Below, piece after piece: positions 15,001 to 27,000 of a stretch of DNA of 64,000 nucleotides. The stretch is from assembly GCA_007922195.1 (NCBI GenBank), contig ML681964.1, positions 5,846,445 to 5,910,444 on the forward strand, read 5' to 3'. The notes under the pieces are model-generated. The model did no database searches. It was not told where the DNA came from and worked only from the letters and a program-made list of their open reading frames with translations. Numbering within the stretch: position 1 is the stretch's first letter; each line of letters starts with the position of its first letter. Origin of the DNA: Podocnemis expansa. Taxonomy: Eukaryota > Chordata > Testudines > Podocnemididae. The position numbers and the translations under genes were made by a program.

Positions 15001-18000
15001 NNNNNNNNNNNNNNNNNNNNNNNNNNNNNNNNNNNNNNNNNNNNNNNNNNNNNNNNNNNNNNNNNNNNNNNNNNNNNNNNNNNNNNNNNNNNNNNNNNNN
15101 NNNNNNNNNNNNNNNNNNNNNNNNNNNNNNNNNNNNNNNNNNNNNNNNNNNNNNNNNNNNNNNNNNNNNNNNCCAGGGCACCTGGCTCAGCCCGCCGCTG
15201 CAGGGGCCAAGGTGAGCACGGCTCCGGGATTCCCCGGCGCCCCACTCCTGCCGGGGGCAGGGCTGGGGGGCCCCGCGCCCTGCAGGAGCGGAGCGCCAGG
15301 GAATCCTAGGGCGGTGCTCACCCTGGCCCCTGCAACGGTGAGCTGAGCCGGGCGCCCCAGACCCCGCAGCAGGCTTTGGGGGCAGCCCGGGCAGGGGGTG
15401 TAGCGCCCAGCTGTGCGGCTCTCCCCCCTTGCCTGCAGTCCCCCTGCAGACACCCACGGGGTGAGGCACCTGGCTGCACTTCACCCTGAGAGTGCCTGCA
15501 ACCCCTGCAGACACCTGCGGGGTGAGGCGCCGCTCCACTTCACCTCGAAAGGTGTCTGCAGTCCCCTCCCCAAGCGAAATAGCATGTCCACACTGTGGAC
15601 AAGCTATTTCGCTCCTTTATTTCCAAGACACCTTTTTTGTCTTTGGAAATAAGGTGTTTTGAAATAACCATTTATTTCAAAACAGTTTGTTTCAAAACAA
15701 GCCCTCTGTGTGTGAGCACAGCCTAAGTGTTACAAGCAATGTGACTTCTACCATTTCCCTTTATAAATTATTTCACATTGATAGTGACTGAATTTTCTTT
15801 TGTTAATTTCATTTGGTTCTTCTACTTAATATCCTTTTCTGCATGAATAGGAGTTTTGGATCCATTCCACATATTAATGTTTCTCTGGAACTGTACATCC
15901 ACTATATTTGACCCATATGTGCTAGAAGTCATCTTTGCTTAGTTCATTATCCATAATTGGCTGAGGGTCCACTGATGAAACACTTTGCAAAGTGTTTCAT
16001 GGATTGTTGTTGAGACTGCTGTTCCTACCATTAAGACTGTCTTTTTTGGTTTGGTTTGAAACTGAGTATTGCTGTTTTCTGACCGATTGGTTGACCTCCC
16101 TGTTGTCTTTTGGGAAGATGAGTCCTGAGTTCTTTGTATGCTGGATTTTATATGTTTCAAACATCAGTCAGTAAGATACCTACACTCAAGGTCACAAAAA
16201 ACCGTGAATCCAGCATTTATTATTAATTGATTGTTCCACTGTGAAGATTCAATAATAACTTCTGTCCTTTGAAAACACAGTATTTCCAGCATCATGATGA
16301 CAATTAAAAAAGGAGAAAATATAATTTTTTTAAATAGATGACATTTAGGCCCATTAATCTTCATAGTGTAACAACTTTTTGATGTACTGGACTATGTTTC
16401 AATTGTGTTTTCTTGTTTTTTCTTTTTTTCAAAGCCCTTTAGCAAGGCTGCTTTTTCCTGCAGTGGATGACAACCTGCTTAAGTTCCTTTATGATGATAA
16501 TCAGCGTGTAGAACCAGAGTGGTATATTCCCATCATTCCCATGGTTTTAGTAAATGGTGCAGAGGGAATTGGTACAGGATGGGCTTGTAAACTTCCTAAC
16601 TATGATACCAGAGAGATTGTGAACAATGTCAGACGAATGCTGGATGGCTTGGATCCCCAGCCTATGGTAATGTAACTTACAGTGCATGGTGCTATTTTGT
16701 ATATTTCCTAAACAAACCTCAGGATTACTTTTATAAAGGCATCTCATACCACTTTAGAAACACTTTGCAGCCAAATCATTACCACCTCAGAAGTGGAATT
16801 GATTGTCTTATTCAAGAACACTGTTCAGCTATTGAAGTGAAGCTAGAGAAATGAAGACTTTATTCCAATTGAAACTAGTACATTATAATTTTACTGATTA
16901 TTTTAAAGGTTTTTTCCTCCATTCCACTCACTGATTTTTCAGTGTGCTCTCAAAATCATAATTGTTTTGGAAAGATCTACTGCATATTGTGGTCTGCTGG
17001 ATAAAAAGCTGTATCGATCATTCCTTAATGATAAATTACAACATATCTTTAAGTTCCAAAGGGGTAGCTGTGTTAGTCTAGTTCAGCAAAACAAACAAGG
17101 AGTCCTTTGGCATGTTTTTGTTAGTCTTTAGAAGTGCCACATATCTTCAGTCACTTTAAAGCTTCTGTAGCTTGCATTGGAACCTCTAAAGCCTCCTTTG
17201 TTTCAGCTAAACTGTGTTCTACGTTCTTCTGTAGCTGCAGGAAAGATAGTGTTATTAAACAAAAAAAAAACAACAATTTCCAAATTATAACGCCTGTGTG
17301 TTCATTTGGGGAAGCTCTCAGTGCTGACACAAACCTGAAAAGGCTCCAAATGCTAGAGGGAAAGAAGACCCCAGGAATGTTTTGCTTGAAAGAACATTAT
17401 TAATGTGTATTATTATTTGCACTTGCAGCTTCCAAACTACAAAAACTTTAAAGGAACTATCCAGGAACTTGGTCAGAATCAGTATGCAGTTAGTGGTGAA
17501 ATATTTGTGGTGGATAGGAACACAGTAGAGATTACAGAGCTTCCAGTGAGAACGTGGACCCAGGTAAGTAACAATGAAGTAAATTTAGTTTAAAATAGCT
17601 TTCCTAGACCGGCATTTCATAATGCCTGTGTTGTGACACATTAGTGTTTCTCAGAACAGCAGCTGAGTATATTGCGTGGAGGCGACCCACCACTGAAAGC
17701 ACCTCCCATATCCCCACCCCCACCCTGAAACAGTCCTTCAGGCTGTGGGAGTTGTCTTCTGGCTGTTGGTCGCCTCTTCTGGGACCTTGTGCAGGTGCCA
17801 AGAGCTATGGTGGTGGATCATTACTGCTGCTAAAACTCCCTATAGCGGAGGGAAGCCTGGGCTGTGTTGGGGGTTAGGTCTGATAAATTGCTGTATGACA
17901 ATAGGAAGTCTTGGTGGAGGGGGGCTTCAGTGGTGATTTGAGCTGCCAGTGAAACTTGGGTTAGTGGCTTTTTTTTTCCAGCAGAGATGGTGGTCTGTGT

Positions 18001-21000
18001 CATGCATAGCTGGGAGGGTTTTCTGCCATGCCGCAGTGTGTTGGGGTTGAGAACCCCTGTACTAGACTACTTAATCACATATCCAGATGAGTTCTTCAGA
18101 TTCATGATAGTGTGGATTGCAGGAAAAATATAGGTTTCCTTTTTCTCACTCTACATAGAAGGTGTGTTTATTTTCATGCTGCCTCTTGTACTTTATTAAG
18201 GAATGTCATCTTTTTCTCTTGAATTAATCCACAATAACTTTTCTGCTCTGTATGGCTTCAAAAATGCTGTCAATCTTTGCTCAGGGACATCAACTGCCTG
18301 CAAGACTGGTGCCATTTCTAGTCTGCAGATTGCCTTGTGAAAGGGTTCAAGAAGTGGATTTGAAGTGGATTTTTTTTTTTTTTTTTTTTTAAACCAAGTG
18401 GCTCCGTAAGTGACTCTTGGTGACACAGGGCATTATAATCCTTTAACAATGTGTGACTTTGGAGTTTATCCACTTGTATTGCTGTCTTATTAAGGAATTA
18501 AAATTCTTGCTTGTTCATTTCTACTGTTTGATATTTTTGTTGTAGGTATACAAAGAACAGGTCTTAGAGCCTATGTTGAATGGGACCGAAAAAACTCCAG
18601 CATTAATTTCCGATTATAAAGAGTACCACACTGATACAACTGTGAAATTTGTTGTGAAAATGACAGAAGAAAAACTTGCTCAAGCAGAAGCTGCTGGATT
18701 GCACAAAGTCTTTAAACTTCAAACAAGTCTTACTTGTAATTCTATGGTAACTTTTCTCTGTTTGACTACCAAAATAATAACAGTAGCTTGTTGTGAGCTT
18801 ACCTGTTTTTGTGATTGCCCAGTAGTGGTATTTTATCAGTCAGTACATGACTTCACACATCCCCTTCATGTTTTGTTGCTGACAAAAAGAATTACTAACC
18901 GTTTAAGTTTTTAGTTCCATGAGACAACAGATTTTGTATTGGACTATGTAACTTAAATTTTGACGTTTCATCAGAAAAATCTGGTGCATTGGCCAATGTT
19001 GTGTACGTAAAGATTTTTTTAAAATATCAGTTATTATCATTATAGAATGACACTACGAAAATAACTGAGAGGCTATAGAATATTGGTTTCCATCATAGTG
19101 CTAAGGCATCTTTCAACCTGAAATAACTGCCATTTATCTACACAGTACATCCCAAAACTGTTCACCTAGGCAATAACATTTAAATATAAAAGGTATTATT
19201 CATTTGAACACTTTAATTCTCCCTTACCTTATACTACAGCTATACTATGAGCTAGGGGATGATTCCGCTGCTCGTGCATATATATGTGTGCTAGCTCACA
19301 TCAAACTCACAAACACAGAAATAGCAGTGTTGGCTCATAGCACTGGTTAGTGGCAATGGAGGCACAGTTGAGTTGAGCCAACCACAACCCCACCTGAAAC
19401 TGATGGTTATGTATTTGGCACAGTTCAGCTGTGCTTTTGCTGCCATGACCAGCGCTAATGTGGCTGCTCTGCTGTTGATGCTCACGTTAGCTTGGTGAAG
19501 GGTAGTGCAAGTATATAAACATGGACTCTAAGCCTAGTTCATAGTCTTAGATAAAAGGTGAGTCTCAAAGTTCAGGCAAATGACATTTTCATGTTCCCAT
19601 TTTCTGATCCTACAGTAGAATCTGAGTGGGCAAAATAGTCCATCTGTGCAGCTCTTATTTTGGGATCAAAGTCATAGAAATCTTGTATTTAGGCCCCTAT
19701 CCCTCAAACTTTTAGACATTTGCATAATTATTCATGTTCCAAAGGGGAAGCCATGTTAGTCTACTTCAGCAAAACAGAAAAGGACTCCTGTGGCATTTAA
19801 AGACTAACCAATTTATTTTTTGCATCAGCTCTTTTGGGAGAAAATCCCACTTCATCTACCACAAAAGCTCACATGATAAATAAATGTGTTAGTCTTTAAA
19901 TGCCACAGGATTCCTTGTTTATAATTATTTATGTGAGTTCTCCTGATTGAAAACAAATAGGATTTTCCATGTGAATAAATTTATGCATATGTTTATATCT
20001 TCACAGCATGGGGGATTGTGCTGTAAACTCTTTGGGTCAGAAATTGTGTTTTAACTATGTGTTTGCATACAGACTGCGAAAATGGAGCTCCAGTTTTGCT
20101 TGGGAGTCTCTAGGCTTTACCATAATATAAAAACTGACTTGGATAAAAGCAGCTTAAAGTTCTTGATCATAATACTTATTGCAAGATCACAGAGAGTGCC
20201 TTGCACCTGATAGTTATTTAAATCATGGAAAGTGAGTATTGTATATCAAATAAAAATGATGGCATTTTTTATCCATCTCGAACTAAACAAGATGCTAAAA
20301 ATGAGGACTCGTATCCAAAACAGTAGGCTTTTTACCATTTAAATCCCAATCCTGCATCTCCCACGCACCCAGGTGGATACTAAAGAGGTGAATACTAAAT
20401 GCACACTACAATTGAACCCTTATTTTGTGAGTGTTGTATTCAGAGTATTGCTAAAGTGGAAATTACATAATTGACCTGAGAGCCAAAGTTTTTTTATTTT
20501 AAATATTTCTGCATTATCATAGATGACCTTAAAGTGTCATCTAACAATTATTATAAATCAGTATGCATATATAAGTTAAAATTAGGCCCTGAATGTCTAT
20601 GCTAAATTGAACAATGTTAGCAAATATTTCAAGAAATTATTAGTACAATAGCTGGATGGGATTTGTTTCTGTCGTGTACATTAGGACTTTAGGGCCTGAT
20701 TTTGATCTAACACCAGTTGTACATAGATACAACTGCAATGATGTCAGTGTAGTTAAATCTTGGTTTACACTCCTGTGAAATCATAATCTAAGAACTTTTT
20801 TAAAAATCCAACTCTGTATGTAATTTTAGAATATACATAAGCTCACAAATTTTGTAGTGTTTTAACAATTTAACTGTCAAACAAAATAATATTTTGTGTC
20901 TTCTGTAGGTGCTGTTTGATCATATGGGATGTCTGAAGAAGTATGAAACTGTTCAAGATATTCTGAAAGAATTCTTTGATTTACGATTAAATTATTACAG

Positions 21001-24000
21001 TTTGCGCAAGGAGTGGCTTGTAGGAATGTTGGGGGCAGAATCTGCTAAGCTCAACAATCAAGCTCGCTTCATCCTAGAAAAGATACAGGGGAAAATTACC
21101 ATAGGTAGGAAGAAAAACTATAAAGCATAAAACTTAAAACTGATAAATGTAGAAAAAACTTTTCTAGAACTAATTTTGACTAATAGAACATATAGCTAAA
21201 AGGGCATCAGTTTTCTTGACCCAAACTTTTTTTTTGTCTCCTTACATAGAGAATAGGTCAAAGAGAGATTTAATTCAGACATTAGTCCAGAGAGGTTTTG
21301 AATCTGACCCAGTGAAAGCTTGGAAGGAAGCACAAGAAAAGGTAATGGTCTGAGGTCCTCTCAGTTCTTTGCAGATTAAATAATATGGTATTTTTATGTG
21401 AGAGATGTGGAAATTATTTTATAGTTGTGAATAAGATATTATTTGTGTGTGAAAGTGTAAACTAATAGGCTAATAAGTTTAAGAATTAAAAGCTCTGTAT
21501 AATTTTAATGGTTATATAGTCATAGAAGATTTAAGGTTGATAGAGACCTCAGGAGGTCTTCTAGAGCAATCCCCTGTCAAAACAGGACCAACCCCAACTT
21601 TATCATCCCATGCAGGGCTTTTTCAGTCTGCACCTTAAAGATCTCTACGGATAGAAATTGCAACACCTGTCTTGGCAACTGATTTCATTGCTTCACCATC
21701 ATCCTAATGAAAAAGCTTCTCCTAATCTCCAACCTAGACCTCGCCCAGTACAATTTGAGACCATTGCTCTTTATTCTGTCATCTGCTATCACTGAGCAGC
21801 TTACCTCCATCTTCTTTGGAATTCTGCTTCAGGTACTTGAAGGCTGCTGTCAAATGCCCCCTCATTCTTCTCTGCTGTAGACTAAGTAAGACCAGTTCCC
21901 TCAGCCTCTCCTTCTAAGTCATGCGCTCTAGCCCTCTATTCATTTTCATTGCCTTCAGACTCTCTATCTTGTCCACATCTGTTCCATAATGGAGGCCTAA
22001 ATCTGGGCAACAGTATTGCAGGTGTGGCTTCACCAAGTGCTGAATAGACAGGAATAATCACTTCCCTAGATCTGGTGGCGATGCACCTGCTAATGCAGCC
22101 CATTAACCTTCTTGGTAGCCTGGACACACTGTTGACTCATATCCAGTTTCTTGTCCATTGTAACACCCAGGTCCTTTTCTGCAGAACCGCTTTTTAGCCA
22201 GTCAGTCCCCAGTCCATAGCAGCATATACGATTCTTCCATCCTAGGTGCAGGAGTCTCTACTTGTCCTTGTTGAACCTCATCTGATTTCTTTTGCCCTAA
22301 TTTTCCAACTTGTCTAGGTCACTCAGTAGCCTATCCATACCCTCTAGCATATCTACCACTCTCCCAGCTTACTGTTATTGGGGAAGTAGCCAAAGGTGTA
22401 ATACATTCCATCAGCCAGATAATTAATGAATATTTTGAACATAAGCAGCACAAGGACCAACCCCTAGAGCACTCTGCTTGATACCGGTTGCCAGCTAGAC
22501 ATTGAGCTATTTGTCATTACTCATTGAACCCTATGATCAAGCCACCTTTCTGTCCATCTTATTGGATCCATGAGGACCTGCTCCACCATTTCTCCAAGGA
22601 CTGGCATGATGCTGATTAGTCTGTAGTTCTGCAGATCTTCCTCCTTCCCTTTTTTAAAGATGGATGCTGTATTGGCCTTTTTCCAACCATCTGAGACCTC
22701 CCTTGATCACCATGAGTTTTCAAACATAAAGGCAATTGGCTTTGCAGTCACATCAATCAATTCCTTCACCGTGTTCAGGACGCATTACATCTGGCCCCAT
22801 GGACTTGTGCACATCCAGCTTTTTTAAAGAATCCTGAATCTGTTCGTTTTGCACTGAGGGCTGCTCCCCTCCTTTGCATACTGTACTGCCTCATGCAGTA
22901 GTCTGAGAGCTGCCCTTGTCTGTGAAAAGACAGAGGCAAAAAAAGCATTGAGTACTTCAGTTTTTTCCACATTGTCTGTCACTAAATTGCGTTCCCTGTT
23001 CAGTAAAGGGCCCACACTTTCTCTGGCCATCTCGTTGCTAATATACCTGTAGAAACCCTTCTTGTTAACTTCACATCTCTTGCTAGCTGCAACTCCAGTT
23101 GTGCTTTGGCCTTCATGATTTCACCTGTGTATGCTGAAGCTGTATTTTTATTCTGCTACCTAGTCATCTGGTCCAAGCTTCCATTTCTTATAAGCTTCCT
23201 TTTTGTGTTCAAGCTCACAGAAGATTTCTCTGCTAAGCCAAGATGGTTACCTGCCATATTTGTTATTCTTTCTGTACATTGGGATGGTTTGCTCTTGTAC
23301 CCTCAAAGACCCTTTAAAATGCAGTTGGCTCTCCCGGATTCCTTCCCTCATCACATTAGCCTCCCAGGTATCCTGCTTATCATTTCCAATGAGGAAGTCA
23401 ACGCCTGTTTTTCTGAAGTCCAGGATCCATATTCTACTGCTCTCCTTTCTTCCTTATGTGAGGATCCTGAGCTCAACTATCTCATAATCACTTTTTCCCC
23501 GGTTGCCATCCAATTCTGCTCCTTCAAGTCGTGTTCTGTGGGTGCTCCATTTTAAGTGTCTGTGCACTCTTGTGTCTCTTGATCAGAGATTTTACAGCAG
23601 TACTTCTATGGGTTGTGCATGCGCAGCTCGCATCTTGCAGTGCCGTTGGTGACTTCTCTGTGCGAGCACCACTCAATCCCCTCAGGTCCTACTCAGCTGT
23701 CTGTGGTCTGAGATGGAGCCTTAGCAGTTCCTATTAAACTCATCTTTATCTTGTACTTACACTTGCACCTTGTATTACTTATACCTTTACTTAACCTCTA
23801 CCTTGTATTGGTGGTGGAATGCACAGAGAGATTTGAAGTGGATAGCATTGTGCATCCATTCATGCTGTGAATGAAAAAATTTACAAGCTCTCTTAGGTAC
23901 CAAAGCACATGTAATTAAAAGCAACGACCACTTCTACAGCATTCCTCAACAATGTCCCTGTTATTGATATGCGTAAGGCAGCCACATGGGCCTTTGCACA

Positions 24001-27000
24001 CACATTAACAAAACATTATGCCATCATTTGTGCATCCAAAAGAGATGCTGCCATAGGACTACCAGTACTTCAACTGGCCAACCAAAAAACTCCAAAGTTC
24101 CTTCCATGGAACAAGGGGGTGTGCTCCACAGTCACCTTAAATGGAGCACCCACAGGACACTACTCAAGAAGAAAGCTTTATTCATGTTGTCTAGTACTTG
24201 AGGTTCTGTGATCTGAAAACATCTAAGTTTCCTGAAGAAAGTCTCATCTGTTTCCTAGTCTTGTAGTCTATAGCAGATGCCCACCATAATATTGTATATT
24301 TTGTTCATGTAGGTTATTAACAATCCAAAAATAGATTTTCCTTTTGTTCTTCCTTCTGCCCGTTTTCCATTTAAATCAATATAATAAAGAGAAATTAATG
24401 AAGTAACATTTTCACATACCACTCTTCTGCCGATAAATACATTAAAAATACAGAACTAGGCTAATGCAAAGTTGAAATTTAAACACATAAAAATAAGAAG
24501 ATTCATAGCTGTCATTTCTAGAAGAACAATAATTTGGCCTCCCCAGGCATTTACAGAATATTACATCAGTAACTTTGAAGTGTAACCATTTTGATTGTAT
24601 GTTCATGTGAGCATAGAATATAATATTTATTTGCATATGCAAGAAATATTTGATTGACATTTGGAATACAAAATGAATGCTGTCTGTTCTTTGTAGTTAC
24701 ACATCATTAAGGTCAAATTTATTACAGTAACTTATTTCATTGAGACAATGTAAGAGCTCTTTTTTGCCTCTAAAAGAGTCATAGTTGATATCACTTTATC
24801 TTCTAACTTTTAAATGTTAGAAATCACTTATGAAGGTTTTTAATTTTAATCACAGTTATTTTTCAATACTGCTGCTTAATTTGGCTGTTTGGTTTAATTA
24901 TTTATTATCTGTTTTATATTGTGTTTTAATTATTTTCTTAGTGCTCTCATATTTGAATTATATATAATATATAGTATTTAATAATAAAATTTCTGCTAAG
25001 TGGAGCAGAAATGTTGATCCCTACAAAATTAAAATTTTTAACACCCTCCATTAGGGTAGCAGTTCTATACACGTACCAAAGTACTAGTATACCTTCCCAA
25101 AAGTGACAGCTGTATAATAAGCCTGGAATGCACTGCTGTCTAATTTAGTCTCTTTTATAGTTATAAAGTAAGTGTAAAATCATCATAATTTGAAATGACA
25201 GTTATTATATGATTTCACTACAGGCAGCAGAAGAGGAAGAAACACAGAACTTGAATGATGATGCATCTTCTTCTTCAGGCTCTACCTCAGGCCCTGATTT
25301 TAATTACATCCTAAACATGTCTCTGTGGTGTCTTACTAAGGAGAAAGTAGAAGAGCTGATTAAACAGAGAGATTCAAAGGTTTGTATATTGTGGAAAAAA
25401 GGATTTTGAAACCATTTAATCAGTGCCAGTATAACTAATATAAAACATTTATATTGTGAATATTCAACTTTGGTATTTTTCATATTGTTTAGTAATTTAA
25501 AGAGCCAACACTATATTTATATGCTGCCTTTATGTTTTAGGGGAGAGAGCTTACTGACCTCAAAAGAAAATCTCCTTCAGATCTCTGGAAAGAAGATTTA
25601 GCAGCTTTCATTGAAGAGCTTGAAGTATGTTTAAATACCTTTTTGAATAACTATTTATTAAGAATTAATGGAATTTTTTAGTGTTTTCCTTAAAGCACAT
25701 TTATGGAAATTACATACAATAAGTTGGGAGCAGGAAGTTTTTTTATACATCACGCCAGGCAGTGTTCCCTCTAATTTTCCATAGGCTGTGTGCGCAAAAA
25801 ATTTCTTTTGTGCAAATTTTTAGAACCAGTGTCCAAATTTGTGCGCATTCCAGTGAGTGTAGTCAAATGTGCAAGCACAATGAGGCAAGTGCGTATGATA
25901 CAAATAATATCTAAATTTTATTTTGATATGGTGAGGGAAATGATTTTATAAATCACAAAACCTTATTTGAAACATGCTACTTGAAACCACCTTCTTAAAG
26001 TAGCATAAAAATATTAGCACTGTTGAATTTTTTTGTGCATGTTTTATTTTGTTGTGTGTATGGGTTTCATGACCTATGTGTGCACGCACACATGCACAGC
26101 TTAAAGGGAACGTAGATGCCAGGGTGGCTGTTTTCTTTCATTAGTATATAATCATAGAAATGTAGGGCTGTAAGGGACATGAGAGGTCACCTGTTCTTCT
26201 TCTTCGAGTGCTGCTCCTGGCCATTCCTCAGTAGGTGTCTGCACGCCTCGTGCACGGCACGCCGGAAACTTTTCCCCCCAGAGTACCCGTAGGGTCGGCT
26301 GTAGCGCCCCCTGGAGTGGCGCCGCCGCCACTGCCTATATAGTCACCAGCCGACCTGTCCCTCCTCAGTTCCTTCTTACCGCCCTGTCGGTCGCTGGAAC
26401 ATTCCCTGGCTTCGTGCAGTACTGCACGTGGCCGTTTTTTGCTTTGGAGTACCTGAACCAGTTAGTTGGTAGTTGTTTGTTAGTTCTTTATTTAGAGTTA
26501 AGTTAGTTAGTAGTTTCGAGCCCGCCCCGGGCCCGGGGTCGGGCTATGCCAGGCTTTAAAACCTGTGGGCGTTGTAAAAAGCCCATGCCCGTGGACGACC
26601 CACACAGCGATTGTCTTCTGTGCTTGGGCGAAGCTCACCTCACTGAGAGGTGTAAAATCTGTCGGAGCTTCAAGCCAAGGACTCAAAAGGACAGGGTTCA
26701 GCGCCTTAAGCTGCACCTCATAGAGGAGGCTCTTCGCCCGGCCCCTGGTGATTTGGGGTCCAGCACGGCACCGTTGGTGCGGAGTGCACCAGCATCCTCG
26801 GCACCGTCGGCGGCACCGAAGCCGGCTCGCCCCAGGACTCTGAAGGAGCCCCAGCGCTGCTCCTCTTCCCCGGTACCGCCCAAGAAGAAACGGTTTGGTA
26901 GGGGGCGATCACCGCACCGAGCGGCGGTGCAGCAGGGAGACAGCCAGAGCCATGTTGGCCGGCCTATCTCCGTGTCCCCGGCTTCGGTACGCGACCCTTC

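Larger units (their letters stand above)
21518..24340 (-). mobile_element. Old CR1 LINE split by a DIRS remnant
   Basis: The 3' end lies at 21518-21600 (CATAGAAGATTTAAGG and on). Degenerate ORF2 text runs leftward on the - strand, including [20 protein letters not shown] and AFFASVFS at 22943-23010, then a decayed endonuclease part to about 23519. CR1-like sequence (TAGTCTATAGCAGATGCCCA, 24267) resumes after the DIRS remnant, so the DIRS piece landed inside this CR1. Many stops and frameshifts mark it as old. Confidence 0.8.

Noticed and set aside
14648..15538. Long ORFs of 160-300 codons around the gap
   Set aside because: They are made mostly of N codons and GC-rich MITE sequence.
22824..23030. 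Short - strand ORFs as small genes
   Set aside because: The text [12 protein letters not shown] and AFFASVFS is CR1 ORF2, so they belong to the old CR1.
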